Origin: Bacteroidales bacterium
GTDB taxonomy: Bacteria > Bacteroidota > Bacteroidia > Bacteroidales > P3
Reading direction: 5' to 3'
DNA length: 10,768 bases
Assembly: GCA_017618625.1 (NCBI GenBank)
Contig: JAFZTV010000070.1
Span: 1 to 10,768, forward strand
A model generated the notes under the pieces. It ran no database searches and was not told where the DNA came from. It was given only the letters and a program-made list of their open reading frames with translations. Position 1 is the stretch's first letter. The number at the start of each line of letters is the position of its first letter. Below are positions 4,425-10,768 of this stretch, one piece after another. Made by a program: the position numbers and the translations under genes.

Positions 4425-7175
4425 AAACCCCACAGTCATCAGGCTTTTGTGTTTATGCTGGCGGGTTGAGAGGTTTTTGCCGTTTTCGTATGCCTGAACT
4501 TTGACTGTGATGCCGTCGGCGTTGCAACCAGCCTTGATAAGCGATTCTTTCACAGCTTGGGCGCGCTGAAGGTCAAGGCTTGTTTGTTTGTTGAGGTCTT
4601 GGGTTTCAGTATAAGCCGTAATGGTGACGGGATGTCCGATTTGTTTGACGACTTTCGCCACACGGTTTATGGCAGCTCTGGAAAGGGGCGAGAGCGTGGC
4701 TTTTGAATTGGTGAAGAAAATACCGTTAAGAGGCAGGTTGCAGGCACCGTCGTTCATTTGCTGGTTTGTGGCTGTCAACAATATGGCGTGCTCTTTCTTG
4801 GCGAGTGTAGTGGTGCGTAGGTCGATGCTGCCGGAGGTGGGATAGTGGTCTTTGTCGGCGATATAGTATTCATACTGTCTGCCCAGCGGCAGTGAGATGA
4901 AGAAGCTGCCGTCGGCGGGACTGGAGGTGTGGCGACCACAGAGTTTGCCGGTCTGAAGGTCGTTCCAACGGATTTCTACGGACAGTGGATTGTCGTCCTT
5001 GTCGGTCACACGACCTGTGATAGAGGCTACGGTACAGGGACTCATTGTCTTGGGGAGTTCGACGGTGCAGATGTCGAGAGTTTCGCCTTGTTTGGCAGAC
5101 ATATAGGCTGTGGTGCCGTCGAGGCTTACGTATAGTGGGCCGTTGTCGTCAATGGTGTTTATCTCCTTGCCAAGATTGACGGGCTCGCTCCACTCGGTCC
5201 AGCTGTCGTCGGAGAGACGGGTGCTTTGAAAGATGTCGAGACCGCCGAGGTTGGAGTGGCGGTTGGAGCAGAAGTAGAGGGTCTTCATGTCGGCGTGGAG
5301 GAACGGGGCTTGATCGTTGCCGAAGGTGTTGATGACGGGGCCAAGGGGGATTGGTTCGCTCCAGTTATCGTTGGTGTCGAGGGTGGAGACGTAGATGTTA
5401 AGTGACGAGGCCACCTCGTGTTCGGTTTTGGTGCGAGCGGTGAAGAGTATAGCCTGGCCATCGGCGGTGAGCATGGCGTCATGCAGGCCTTTGCCTATTT
5501 GTAGAGTCTTAGGTAATGGCTTGGGCATGCCCCATCCGAGGGAGTCTTTTTTTGAGAACATCAGTTTGCCGTCTTGAGAAATGACGATGGTTTGTCCGTC
5601 GGCCGAGATGGAAAGAGGCACCTCGTCGTGACCAACTGTGTTCAATCCGGGTACGGGGTAGGGCCGGCGCCATTGACCGGCGGCGTTCATGGTGGACATG
5701 AAGATGTCGGCTCCGCCGATGTTGCCTGTGCGGTTTTTGGCGGCGAAGTAGATGGTCTGGCGGTCGGCGCTCAGCACTGGGGAGTATTCGTCACCGATGG
5801 TGCTGTTGATGTTACGGTCCAGAAAGCGGCGGTTCAGTTTGATGTCTGGTGCCGCCACCAGCTTGCGAAGTGCTGCATAGTCGTTGTTTCCGACGAAGAT
5901 GTCGTCGAACTGCTCCACGGTCTTTTTGACGTAGGACCACTTTCCACGTTGGGCGTCGAGCTCGATCATGTAGAGCAGTAGGTCGTAGGCGATGCGGAAG
6001 GGCGCGATGGCCTTGATGGCCTTGGTCACGCTGGTGCGGTCGTTAGTCTGGACATCCAGAATGGCGTCGAGTGCCTCCTGGTCTTTCAGCTTGAGGTCTG
6101 CAGGCGCGATGTTGCCGTACATGGCGTTGAAGTCGGCTATGCAGTCGCTATTGACATAAAGGTCGTGGAGGGCCCGAATAACTGTGTCGCGGAGTGACGA
6201 GTCGCATTTGTGGAGGCACCAGTCAAGTCCCTCGGCGTTCTTGGTCTCTATAGAAATCTCGGCTATAATCCTTTTTGCCTCGGCTACTTGGTCGGTGTTT
6301 TCGGGGTGGGTCTCGATGAAGCGTTTGAAACTTTTCCAGTCTTTGGGATGGGTGCCGTAGCCGAAGCTCATGGCGTTGGCCTTGCGTCGGGCAGAGGGAG
6401 TGTATGGGCTTTCGGGGTAATTGTTGGCATAGTTGCGGAACGCCTCTTCGGTATTTTGGGCAAGGGCTCGGTAGTACATCAGGCTGTAAACCTGCAGCTC
6501 GGCCTCCTCTGCCTCGTCGGCGTCGGGATAGTCGGCTATGAAGCGTTCGTAAGCCGTGAGTGTGTTGAGGCTACGGGCTTTGGCATAGGCCAGCGCCTGC
6601 ATCTTCTGTTCGGCCTCGGGGGTTTTGGACGACTCGGGGTGAACCGCCAGGAAATGCTCATAGCCCTCGACGCTGTTCTCCTTGACGGCAGTCGCATAGT
6701 CTATGTTGCTGATGCCCTCCTTGGAAGCATGGTCCTGTTCCCTCGTCATGGTTTCGGCGAAGAACTCCCTGAAGTGTATGTATGCCGCTTTGCTGTCAGC
6801 GGCTTGGGCGTCGGCTAGGGCCTGGGCAGTTACTTCGGCCAGTTTCTGATTTACCTTATCGGGTGTCAGACCGTCGCGTTTCAGCAGGCCGAGCTTCAGG
6901 TTGCTGAGCTCGCTGAGCAGGCTCTTGGTGCGTTGGAGTGCGATGTAGGCACGCTCGTTGTAGCGGTGCTGATACTTTGCTTCGCCGCACACAAGCCCCA
7001 CCATGTAGCAGTTCATCACGTTGGTTGAGTCCTCACGGTAGGCTTTCAACGCCTTCTTCTCGGCTTTTGAGTAGAGTCCCTCCTTCAGTTCCTTCCATCC
7101 CGGCTGGTTTGCTGTCTGCGCCAGCGTAGTGCAGGCGACAGCCATAAGTATTGCGATAGTCGTTAGTCTTTTCAT
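4416..7175 (-). CDS. Large PorE-like envelope protein: TPR-type repeats, PD40 propeller, CRD, OmpA-like C-terminus
   Basis: A 919-residue exported protein. The start is the ATG at 7175-7173; a TTG further upstream (7202) lies inside the promoter -7 box and cannot be the start. The signal peptide (MKRLTTIAILMAVACTTLAQ) could be cut at TLA|Q, or Cys15 could serve as a lipoprotein cysteine. Residues about 130-300 hold helical TPR-like repeats with an exact 37-residue period. Residues about 460-710 form a PD40/WD40-like beta-propeller, with repeated 'LSADxQTIYF' blade motifs and two GG(A/L)DIF motifs at 487-492 and 644-649. Residues 715-800 are a carboxypeptidase-regulatory-like beta-sandwich (ITGRVTDKDDNPL), and 812-919 an OmpA-like domain. 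This order is that of PorE (PG1058), the peptidoglycan-linked periplasmic component of the type IX secretion system. The protein is clearly longer than PorE as I recall it, and the OmpA site is altered, so it may be a paralogue with another role. It appears monocistronic. Confidence 0.82.
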   Translation of the reverse strand: MKRLTTIAILMAVACTTLAQTANQPGWKELKEGLYSKAEKKALKAYREDSTNVMNCYMVGLVCGEAKYQHRYNERAYIALQRTKSLLSELSNLKLGLLKRDGLTPDKVNQKLAEVTAQALADAQAADSKAAYIHFREFFAETMTREQDHASKEGISNIDYATAVKENSVEGYEHFLAVHPESSKTPEAEQKMQALAYAKARSLNTLTAYERFIADYPDADEAEEAELQVYSLMYYRALAQNTEEAFRNYANNYPESPYTPSARRKANAMSFGYGTHPKDWKSFKRFIETHPENTDQVAEAKRIIAEISIETKNAEGLDWCLHKCDSSLRDTVIRALHDLYVNSDCIADFNAMYGNIAPADLKLKDQEALDAILDVQTNDRTSVTKAIKAIAPFRIAYDLLLYMIELDAQRGKWSYVKKTVEQFDDIFVGNNDYAALRKLVAAPDIKLNRRFLDRNINSTIGDEYSPVLSADRQTIYFAAKNRTGNIGGADIFMSTMNAAGQWRRPYPVPGLNTVGHDEVPLSISADGQTIVISQDGKLMFSKKDSLGWGMPKPLPKTLQIGKGLHDAMLTADGQAILFTARTKTEHEVASSLNIYVSTLDTNDNWSEPIPLGPVINTFGNDQAPFLHADMKTLYFCSNRHSNLGGLDIFQSTRLSDDSWTEWSEPVNLGKEINTIDDNGPLYVSLDGTTAYMSAKQGETLDICTVELPKTMSPCTVASITGRVTDKDDNPLSVEIRWNDLQTGKLCGRHTSSPADGSFFISLPLGRQYEYYIADKDHYPTSGSIDLRTTTLAKKEHAILLTATNQQMNDGACNLPLNGIFFTNSKATLSPLSRAAINRVAKVVKQIGHPVTITAYTETQDLNKQTSLDLQRAQAVKESLIKAGCNADGITVKVQAYENGKNLSTRQHKHKSLMTVGFDL

Positions 7176-7199
7176 TGTCAATGCAACTGATTGAAAATG

Positions 7200-7207
7200 C
7201 AAAGATA
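7200..7207 (-). promoter_or_regulatory. Bacteroidota -7 promoter box for the PorE-like gene
   Basis: The minus strand reads TATCTTTG, a full match to TAnnTTTG, 24 bases upstream of the ATG at 7175. The in-frame TTG at 7202-7200 overlaps this box and would not be in the transcript, which fixes the start at 7175. No -33 element at proper spacing was found (a TTTG at 7219-7222 is too close). Confidence 0.65.
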
Positions 7208-7511
7208 CTGAAAAAAGACAAAACAGGGAAATAATAGTGAGGGAAGAGGGGAAGACGGAAGATGTGAGAGGGATGAGGGTGGTGGTACTGCTGGGTGAAC
7301 TCTGTGTTGGCTCCGTATGAACTCCGAGTGAACTCCGTGTTGGTTTTGGGTAGAGATGGGTGAATTCTGTATTGGATTTGTGTTGAACTTTGGGTAAAGT
7401 TTGAGTTATGGTCGAGTGGAGTTAAAGTAAAACTATGGGATGTAAAATGTTGATTGACACTTGCGAGGTTTTCGCCAAATTTTCAAAATATTCAATGTTA
7501 GAAAAAAATCT
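7208..7511. repeat. Long noncoding divergent region with a degenerate repeat cluster (7293-7395)
   Basis: The 370 bp between the divergent PorE-like and beta-barrel genes hold no convincing reading frame. At 7293-7395 a 12-mer near TGAACTCCGTGT recurs five times in the same orientation, starting at 7295, 7318, 7329, 7361 and 7384. At the larger scale an 18-mer, GGGTGAACTCTGTGTTGG, recurs at 7293, 7326 and 7358 with 2-4 changes and a spacing of 32-33 bp. The plus strand here is strongly purine/T-biased and poor in C. It could be decayed tandem repeats, a multi-site regulatory region, or an untranslated RNA; none is demonstrated. Confidence 0.65.
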
Positions 7512-7519
7512 TATCTTTG
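7512..7519 (+). promoter_or_regulatory. Bacteroidota -7 promoter box for the beta-barrel protein
   Basis: TATCTTTG matches TAnnTTTG exactly and lies 26 bases upstream of the ATG at 7546, predicting a leader of about 20 bases. The upstream 40 bases are AT-rich without a clear -33 TTTG. Confidence 0.65.
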
Positions 7520-7545
7520 TCCCCGTAATCTAAAACGATTGTATT

Positions 7546-8340
7546 ATGAAAAAGACAAACATTTTCAAGACTTTATTTGTTGGAGCAGCCTTCTGCTTCG
7601 CATCATTTACTGCCAACGCACAGTTTGAATTTGGCCTCAGCCTTACCGGCGGCATCTCTACCGGCGACATGAAAACAAAAATCCCGGTATCGGGTGCTTT
7701 GATGGGTAACTCACAGGGTTTGATGGGCACTCAGTACATTATGAATAGCTCGTCCGATATGCTCGGTTTCGCCTTCCGATTCGGCTACCGCATCCCTATC
7801 AACAACAGCGAGTACGGTGAAGTCCTCCCATACGTTGAGGTCAACGGTTTCTGGAACCGCCCCAACAAGGATTTGCGCAAACAGTTTGACGAGGCCAACA
7901 ACACCTATCCTCAGTATATCAACGTGCCTCTGTACATCGGTGCACAGTATCGTTACCCTGTGACCGACATCATCAAGCCATACGCTGAGTTTGGTATCGG
8001 CTACGACATGCTTTTCGTTTCCAGCGAGTATGGCAAGGCCCTCAACGCTGGCGACGACTATCGTTACAAAGCCAAAGGCGCCCTCTCTGGCAATGTTGGT
8101 GTGGGTTGCTTCTTCTCCGACTGGGTGTCGGTTGGCATCTACTACTACGGCTTCGGTTCACACAAGATTATGCTGAAAGAGAGCTCGGAAATCGACCTTC
8201 TCCCGGCTTCAGACTTGGTTGAACGTTGGACTCAGTACTATGGCGACGGCATCTCGGTGAAGTACAACCCCAAGCCTGTCACCCGTGACTACGGCATGGT
8301 GGCTTTGCGTCTTAACTTCCACTTTGGTCCTAGAAAATAA
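7546..8340 (+). CDS. Predicted outer-membrane beta-barrel protein
   Basis: A 264-residue exported protein not recognised as a named family member. It has a clear signal peptide (MKKTNIFKTLFVGAAFCFASFTANA) with predicted cleavage before Gln26. The mature part consists of alternating amphipathic strands rich in Tyr, Phe and Gly: FRFGYRIPI, VLPYVEVNGFW, VPLYIGAQYRYPV, IKPYAEFGIGYDMLF, GNVGVGCFFSDWVSVGIYYYGFGSH and the final MVALRLNFHFGP. That pattern and the near-terminal strand fit an 8- to 10-stranded OmpW/porin-like barrel (the 'outer membrane beta-barrel' class common in Bacteroidota). It has its own promoter box and ends at a strong hairpin, so it is probably monocistronic. Codon use is enriched in C-ending codons (AAC, TAC, ATC, GGC), which may reflect high expression. 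It faces the PorE-like gene across the 370-bp repeat region. Its role is unknown. Confidence 0.8.
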   Translation: MKKTNIFKTLFVGAAFCFASFTANAQFEFGLSLTGGISTGDMKTKIPVSGALMGNSQGLMGTQYIMNSSSDMLGFAFRFGYRIPINNSEYGEVLPYVEVNGFWNRPNKDLRKQFDEANNTYPQYINVPLYIGAQYRYPVTDIIKPYAEFGIGYDMLFVSSEYGKALNAGDDYRYKAKGALSGNVGVGCFFSDWVSVGIYYYGFGSHKIMLKESSEIDLLPASDLVERWTQYYGDGISVKYNPKPVTRDYGMVALRLNFHFGPRK

Positions 8341-8363
8341 GATTAGTTGTAATTGAGCATAAA

Positions 8364-8400
8364 GAATAGGGGCGTTCCGACGGAACGCCCCTATTCGTTT
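8364..8400. terminator. Bidirectional hairpin terminator
   Basis: A perfect 15-bp inverted repeat (GAATAGGGGCGTTCC, 8364-8378; complement at 8382-8396) with a GAC loop, followed on the plus strand by GTTT and on the minus strand by TTTAT. It sits between the convergent beta-barrel gene (stop at 8340) and the lipoprotein gene (stop at 8423), so it likely ends transcription from both sides. The T-tracts are short, but the GC-rich stem is very stable. Confidence 0.85.
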
Positions 8401-8422
8401 ACTGACCAATGGTCACCGCTCT

Positions 8423-8893
8423 CTATTCCCCGTCCACTCTGCGGAGCTGTACGTTTCGGGTGATGGTGGCGGCACCTTGGTACCAGTTGCCGTCTGCACC
8501 ATAGAAATCAGCCTCCTTGAACGACACTTCCACAATTGTATCGGCATAATGTCCGTTCTCCGTGCTGTCGATGTCGCGGAATTGAAGATACATGGTGTCG
8601 AGGTTGGGGAATTGAATGGTGGAGATGGAGTACTGCCCATTGCTGTCGGTGAGGATGGTGTTGGAATATCCCCAAATGTTGTCGTTGGTTAAATCCTTAG
8701 AATAATCCATCTTCACCTGTATGCCGCTCACAGGCACCCCGTCGGTGTTTGACACTTGTCCTTTGACGGTATATGTTGCCTCGGGTGCGCCATATTCGCA
8801 GGCGACATTACTCTCGCACGAGATGTTGATGCCAAACAGTGCACCCAACGTGACCCAAAGCCAGTTCTTCAGTTTGAGATACTTGATTTTCAT
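8423..8893 (-). CDS. Radical SAM-associated putative lipoprotein (Bacteroidales)
   Basis: A 156-residue predicted lipoprotein starting at the ATG at 8893-8891; an in-frame ATG at 8917 would add eight residues before the signal sequence and fits less well. The signal (MKIKYLKLKNWLWVTLGALF) runs to a candidate lipid-accepting Cys26 in GINISC, a relaxed lipobox. The K.KNWL...LGA.....C start, then EYGAPEATYTVKGQV and the 'DGVPVSGIQV' turn, match from memory the Bacteroidales family annotated as radical SAM-associated putative lipoprotein. Residues about 41-90 have a carboxypeptidase-regulatory-like (transthyretin-like) beta pattern ending in TDSNGQYSIS. Family members usually sit beside a radical SAM/SPASM gene; none is present here, where the upstream neighbour is serS (57-base gap containing octamer repeats) and the downstream is a terminator. 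Whether it is a modification substrate is unknown. Confidence 0.78.
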   Translation of the reverse strand: MKIKYLKLKNWLWVTLGALFGINISCESNVACEYGAPEATYTVKGQVSNTDGVPVSGIQVKMDYSKDLTNDNIWGYSNTILTDSNGQYSISTIQFPNLDTMYLQFRDIDSTENGHYADTIVEVSFKEADFYGADGNWYQGAATITRNVQLRRVDGE

Positions 8894-8916
8894 AATTTTG
8901 CTATTGGCGGCTATCA

Positions 8917-8948
8917 TTCACACCTTCACATCTTCACATCTTCACACC
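8917..8948. repeat. Four-copy 8-bp tandem repeat between serS and the lipoprotein gene
   Basis: Four tandem octamers TTCACAYC (CC, TC, TC, CC endings) fill 8917-8948; on the coding minus strand they read GRTGTGAA. The array begins just after the serS stop (8951-8953) and ends 24 bases before the lipoprotein ATG. It could vary in copy number and alter spacing or leader folding, but no function is shown. Confidence 0.8.
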
Positions 8949-8950
8949 GT

Positions 8951-10225
8951 TCACTGAATCTTGTCGAATCCCAGATAGGGCCTCAGCACCTCGGGCATCA
9001 CGATGCCGTCGGGGGTTTGGTTGTTCTCGAGCAGGGCGGCCATTATGCGTGGCAGAGCCAACGCCGAGCCGTTCAGGGTGTGTGCCAGCTTCATCTTGCC
9101 GTCGCTGTCTTTGAAACGCAGCTTCATGCGGTTGGCTTGGAAGGTCTCGAAGTTCGATACCGACGACACCTCGAGCCAGCGTTTCTGTGCTGCACTCCAC
9201 ACCTCGAAGTCGAATGTCATTGCCGAGGTGAAGCTTATGTCGCCGCCGCAGAGTTTCAGTATGTGGTAGGGGAGACCCAGTTTGTCAAGCAGGCCGCCCA
9301 CATGTTTCTTCATCTCTTCGAGTTGCTCGTATGAGCGGTCGGGGTGCTCGATGACCACGATTTCCACCTTCGAGAACTCGTGCAGGCGGTTCAGTCCTCT
9401 CACGTCCTTTCCGTAGCTGCCTGCCTCGCGGCGGAAACACTCGGAATAGCCGGCGTGTTTGATGGGGAACTGGTCGGCGGAAACTATCTCGCCACGATAT
9501 ATGTTCGTGATAGGCACCTCGGCTGTGGGAATCATATAGAATCCGTCGAGCGGAATGGAATACATCTGCCCCTCTTTGTCGGGCAGCTGGCCTGTCCCCA
9601 ATCCCGACGCCTCGTTCACCATCAGCGGCGGCTGAATCTCGACGAATCCGGCATCGGCGGCTTCGTTCAGGAAGAAGTTTATCAAAGCTCTCTGCAGGCG
9701 TGCACCCTTGCCTTTATACACAGGGAATCCGGCGCCGGTTATCTTGTTGCCCAGCTCGAAATCGACAATGTCGTATTTGGCGCAAAGGTCCCAGTGGGGC
9801 AGTGCGTCGGCAGGCAGTTCCGGCTTCTCGCCGAATTCACCAACCACCACGTTGTCGGCTTCGCTCTTTCCCACAGGCACCGATATATGCGGTGCGTTGG
9901 GCAGCGAGATAAGCTCCTCGTCAAGCTTGCTGCTGACAGCCGTCTGCTGTTCGCCCAGCTCTTTCTCTTCGGCTTTCAGCGCCGCCGTCTGTGCTTTTGC
10001 GGCCTCGGCCTCTTCGCGTTTGCCCTGTTTCATAAGGGCTCCGATTTCTTTGGCTATGCGGTTCTGGTCGGCCTTCACGGCATCGGCCTTGGCTTGCAGC
10101 GCACGACGCTGCTCGTCAAGTTTTATGATGCTGTCTATACGGTTTTCAACGTCTTGTACATTCTTGATTTTCAGACGGGCTATAACCTCGTCGCGATGCT
10201 CTTTGATATACTGTAATTGTAGCAT
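8951..10225 (-). CDS. serS: Seryl-tRNA synthetase
   Basis: A 424-residue class II aminoacyl-tRNA synthetase that charges tRNA(Ser), and also tRNA(Sec) where present, with serine in the cytoplasm. The N-terminal arm (about residues 28-105) is the typical long antiparallel coiled coil, rich in Ala, Lys, Glu and Gln, which grips the long variable arm of tRNA(Ser). The catalytic core shows motif 1 (ARLQRALINFFLNEAADAGF, about 175-194), the TAE serine-binding loop (Thr234-Glu236), motif 2 (FRREAGSYGKDVRGLNRLHE, 264-283) and motif 3 (NGSALALPRIMAALLENNQ, 385-403). The length is normal for the family and the start (MLQLQYIKEH) is typical. It follows the DUF1294 gene after 53 bases without a clear promoter box, so it is probably in one transcript with mnmE and the DUF1294 gene. 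Confidence 0.97.
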   Translation of the reverse strand: MLQLQYIKEHRDEVIARLKIKNVQDVENRIDSIIKLDEQRRALQAKADAVKADQNRIAKEIGALMKQGKREEAEAAKAQTAALKAEEKELGEQQTAVSSKLDEELISLPNAPHISVPVGKSEADNVVVGEFGEKPELPADALPHWDLCAKYDIVDFELGNKITGAGFPVYKGKGARLQRALINFFLNEAADAGFVEIQPPLMVNEASGLGTGQLPDKEGQMYSIPLDGFYMIPTAEVPITNIYRGEIVSADQFPIKHAGYSECFRREAGSYGKDVRGLNRLHEFSKVEIVVIEHPDRSYEQLEEMKKHVGGLLDKLGLPYHILKLCGGDISFTSAMTFDFEVWSAAQKRWLEVSSVSNFETFQANRMKLRFKDSDGKMKLAHTLNGSALALPRIMAALLENNQTPDGIVMPEVLRPYLGFDKIQ

Positions 10226-10278
10226 AGTTATTAGTTTCGATGATTAAAATAACGATTTCTGTTGTCGTTTATTGTTGG

Positions 10279-10545
10279 TCATTTTGCCATTATCGCAATA
10301 AGTAGCGCAACTTGCACTGCGAGTATTAAGGGTACTACTATGGTGAATTTCTTGTGTTTTGTCTTATGTCTGAATGCCAACATCCCCAACAAGGCTCCGA
10401 TGCTCCCGCCAACGACGGCAAGCGTCAGCAACACGCTTTCGGGTATGCGCCATTTGCCTCGTTTGGCTTTGAGTTTGTCGATGCCATATACGAGGAATGT
10501 CACAAGGTTGATTGCGATGAGGTATATTTCGAATATGGATGTCAT
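10279..10545 (-). CDS. DUF1294 family small membrane protein
   Basis: An 88-residue inner-membrane protein of the DUF1294 family. Signatures: YGIDKLKAKRGKWRIPESVL (about residues 20-39), the glycine-rich VVGGSIGALLGMLAFRHKT (about 44-62), and a basic loop HKTKHKKF before the last hydrophobic segment. Three membrane-spanning segments are predicted at roughly 4-20, 39-58 and 68-86. The function of the family is not known. It starts 11 bases after the mnmE stop and ends 53 bases before serS, so it is almost surely co-transcribed with both; this neighbourhood says little about its job. Confidence 0.88.
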   Translation of the reverse strand: MTSIFEIYLIAINLVTFLVYGIDKLKAKRGKWRIPESVLLTLAVVGGSIGALLGMLAFRHKTKHKKFTIVVPLILAVQVALLIAIMAK

Positions 10546-10556
10546 TGTGTATGAGG

Positions 10557-10768
10557 TTATTTGCCCACACAGAAGCGTGAGAAGATGGTGCCGAGTATTT
10601 CGTCGGTGGTCACTTCGCCGGTGATGGTTCCGATATTGTGGATGGCGTCGCGAAGGTCGATTGCGACGAGGTCCGAAGGGGTGCCTTGTTCAAGCCCTTG
10701 TCTTACTTGGCCGATGGCTTCCTGCAGGCGTTTCATCGCCTCAAAGTGACGCAGGTTGCTCAACGTCG
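10557..10768 (-). CDS. mnmE: MnmE (TrmE) tRNA modification GTPase, C-terminal end only
   Basis: The open frame runs from the window edge to a TAA at 10559-10557, giving the last ~69 residues; the true start and the G domain lie outside the window. The sequence matches the MnmE C-terminus: NLRHFEAMKRL, DLVAIDLRDAIHNIGTITGEVTTDEILGTIF, and the terminal F-C-V-G-K motif with the conserved cysteine four residues from the end. MnmE with MnmG installs (carboxymethyl)aminomethyl groups at U34 of tRNAs. It is the most upstream visible gene of the mnmE-DUF1294-serS run. Confidence 0.95.
   Translation of the reverse strand, partial: TLSNLRHFEAMKRLQEAIGQVRQGLEQGTPSDLVAIDLRDAIHNIGTITGEVTTDEILGTIFSRFCVGK

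Noticed and set aside
6210..6818. Plus-strand open frame of 202 codons opposite the large envelope protein
   Set aside because: The minus-strand frame here encodes the regular 37-residue repeats; the plus-strand product is low-complexity Gly/Val with no family resemblance.
7293..7395. CRISPR-like array
   Set aside because: Repeats are degenerate, the core unit is only 12 bp, spacing is irregular (23, 11, 32, 23), there are no unique spacers of constant size, and no cas gene is nearby.
7208..7511. tRNA or known structured RNA in the long noncoding region
   Set aside because: No cloverleaf, GTTC-type T-loop or strong stem could be found by eye; only the degenerate direct repeats are evident.
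8917..8948. Iterons of a replication origin
   Set aside because: The octamers are directly adjacent without spacers, lie between serS and a lipoprotein gene, and there is no replication gene or AT-rich unwinding region beside them.
9344..10216. Long plus-strand open frame (290 codons) opposite serS
   Set aside because: It lies fully within the well-supported serS coding sequence on the other strand, has no recognisable motif and no promoter; it is a by-product of serS codon bias.
10761..10763. TTG as the start of a 68-residue protein at the window's right edge
   Set aside because: The frame stays open to the edge and the residues match the MnmE C-terminus, so this is an internal Leu codon of a gene cut by the window.

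Overview
The window looks like chromosomal core sequence from a member of the Bacteroidales (Bacteroidota). Evidence: several genes are preceded by perfect matches to the order's -7 promoter consensus TAnnTTTG, with AT-rich leaders and no Shine-Dalgarno pattern. The gene content also fits: a PorE-like TPR/propeller/CRD/OmpA protein, a radical-SAM-associated lipoprotein of a Bacteroidales family, a short-form TatD, and a GEGNGG-type GlmM. G+C is near half by eye. Family and genus cannot be fixed from this. I see no insertion sequence, phage gene, CRISPR array, tRNA or rRNA.

Layout. 1-150 (-): start of a secreted small protein, cut by the window edge, with its own promoter. 235-948 (-): a SpoU/TrmH-type tRNA ribose methyltransferase. 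1053-2477 (-): a two-gene unit, a beta-keto acid cleavage enzyme (Kce type) whose stop codon abuts the start of a compact TatD hydrolase. A divergent promoter region (2478-2678) separates this unit from glmM and a 69-residue PspC-domain protein on the + strand (2679-4338). A short repeat-bearing gap follows, then convergently a 919-residue cell-envelope protein (4416-7175, -). A 370-bp noncoding divergent region (7176-7545) carries two promoters and a degenerate repeat cluster. It leads to a predicted outer-membrane beta-barrel protein (7546-8340, +), closed by a perfect 15-bp hairpin terminator. The rest reads on the - strand: the 3' end of mnmE, a DUF1294 membrane protein, serS, and a radical-SAM-associated lipoprotein.

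Themes. Translation and tRNA functions (mnmE, serS, trmH), amino-sugar supply for peptidoglycan and LPS (glmM) and envelope proteins dominate. The more unusual parts are the PorE-like protein with an altered peptidoglycan-binding site, the Kce-type enzyme without other lysine-fermentation genes in view, the lipoprotein without its radical SAM partner in view, and several intergenic short-repeat clusters with different units (7, 8, 12 and 15 bp). I found no convincing new multi-gene system.
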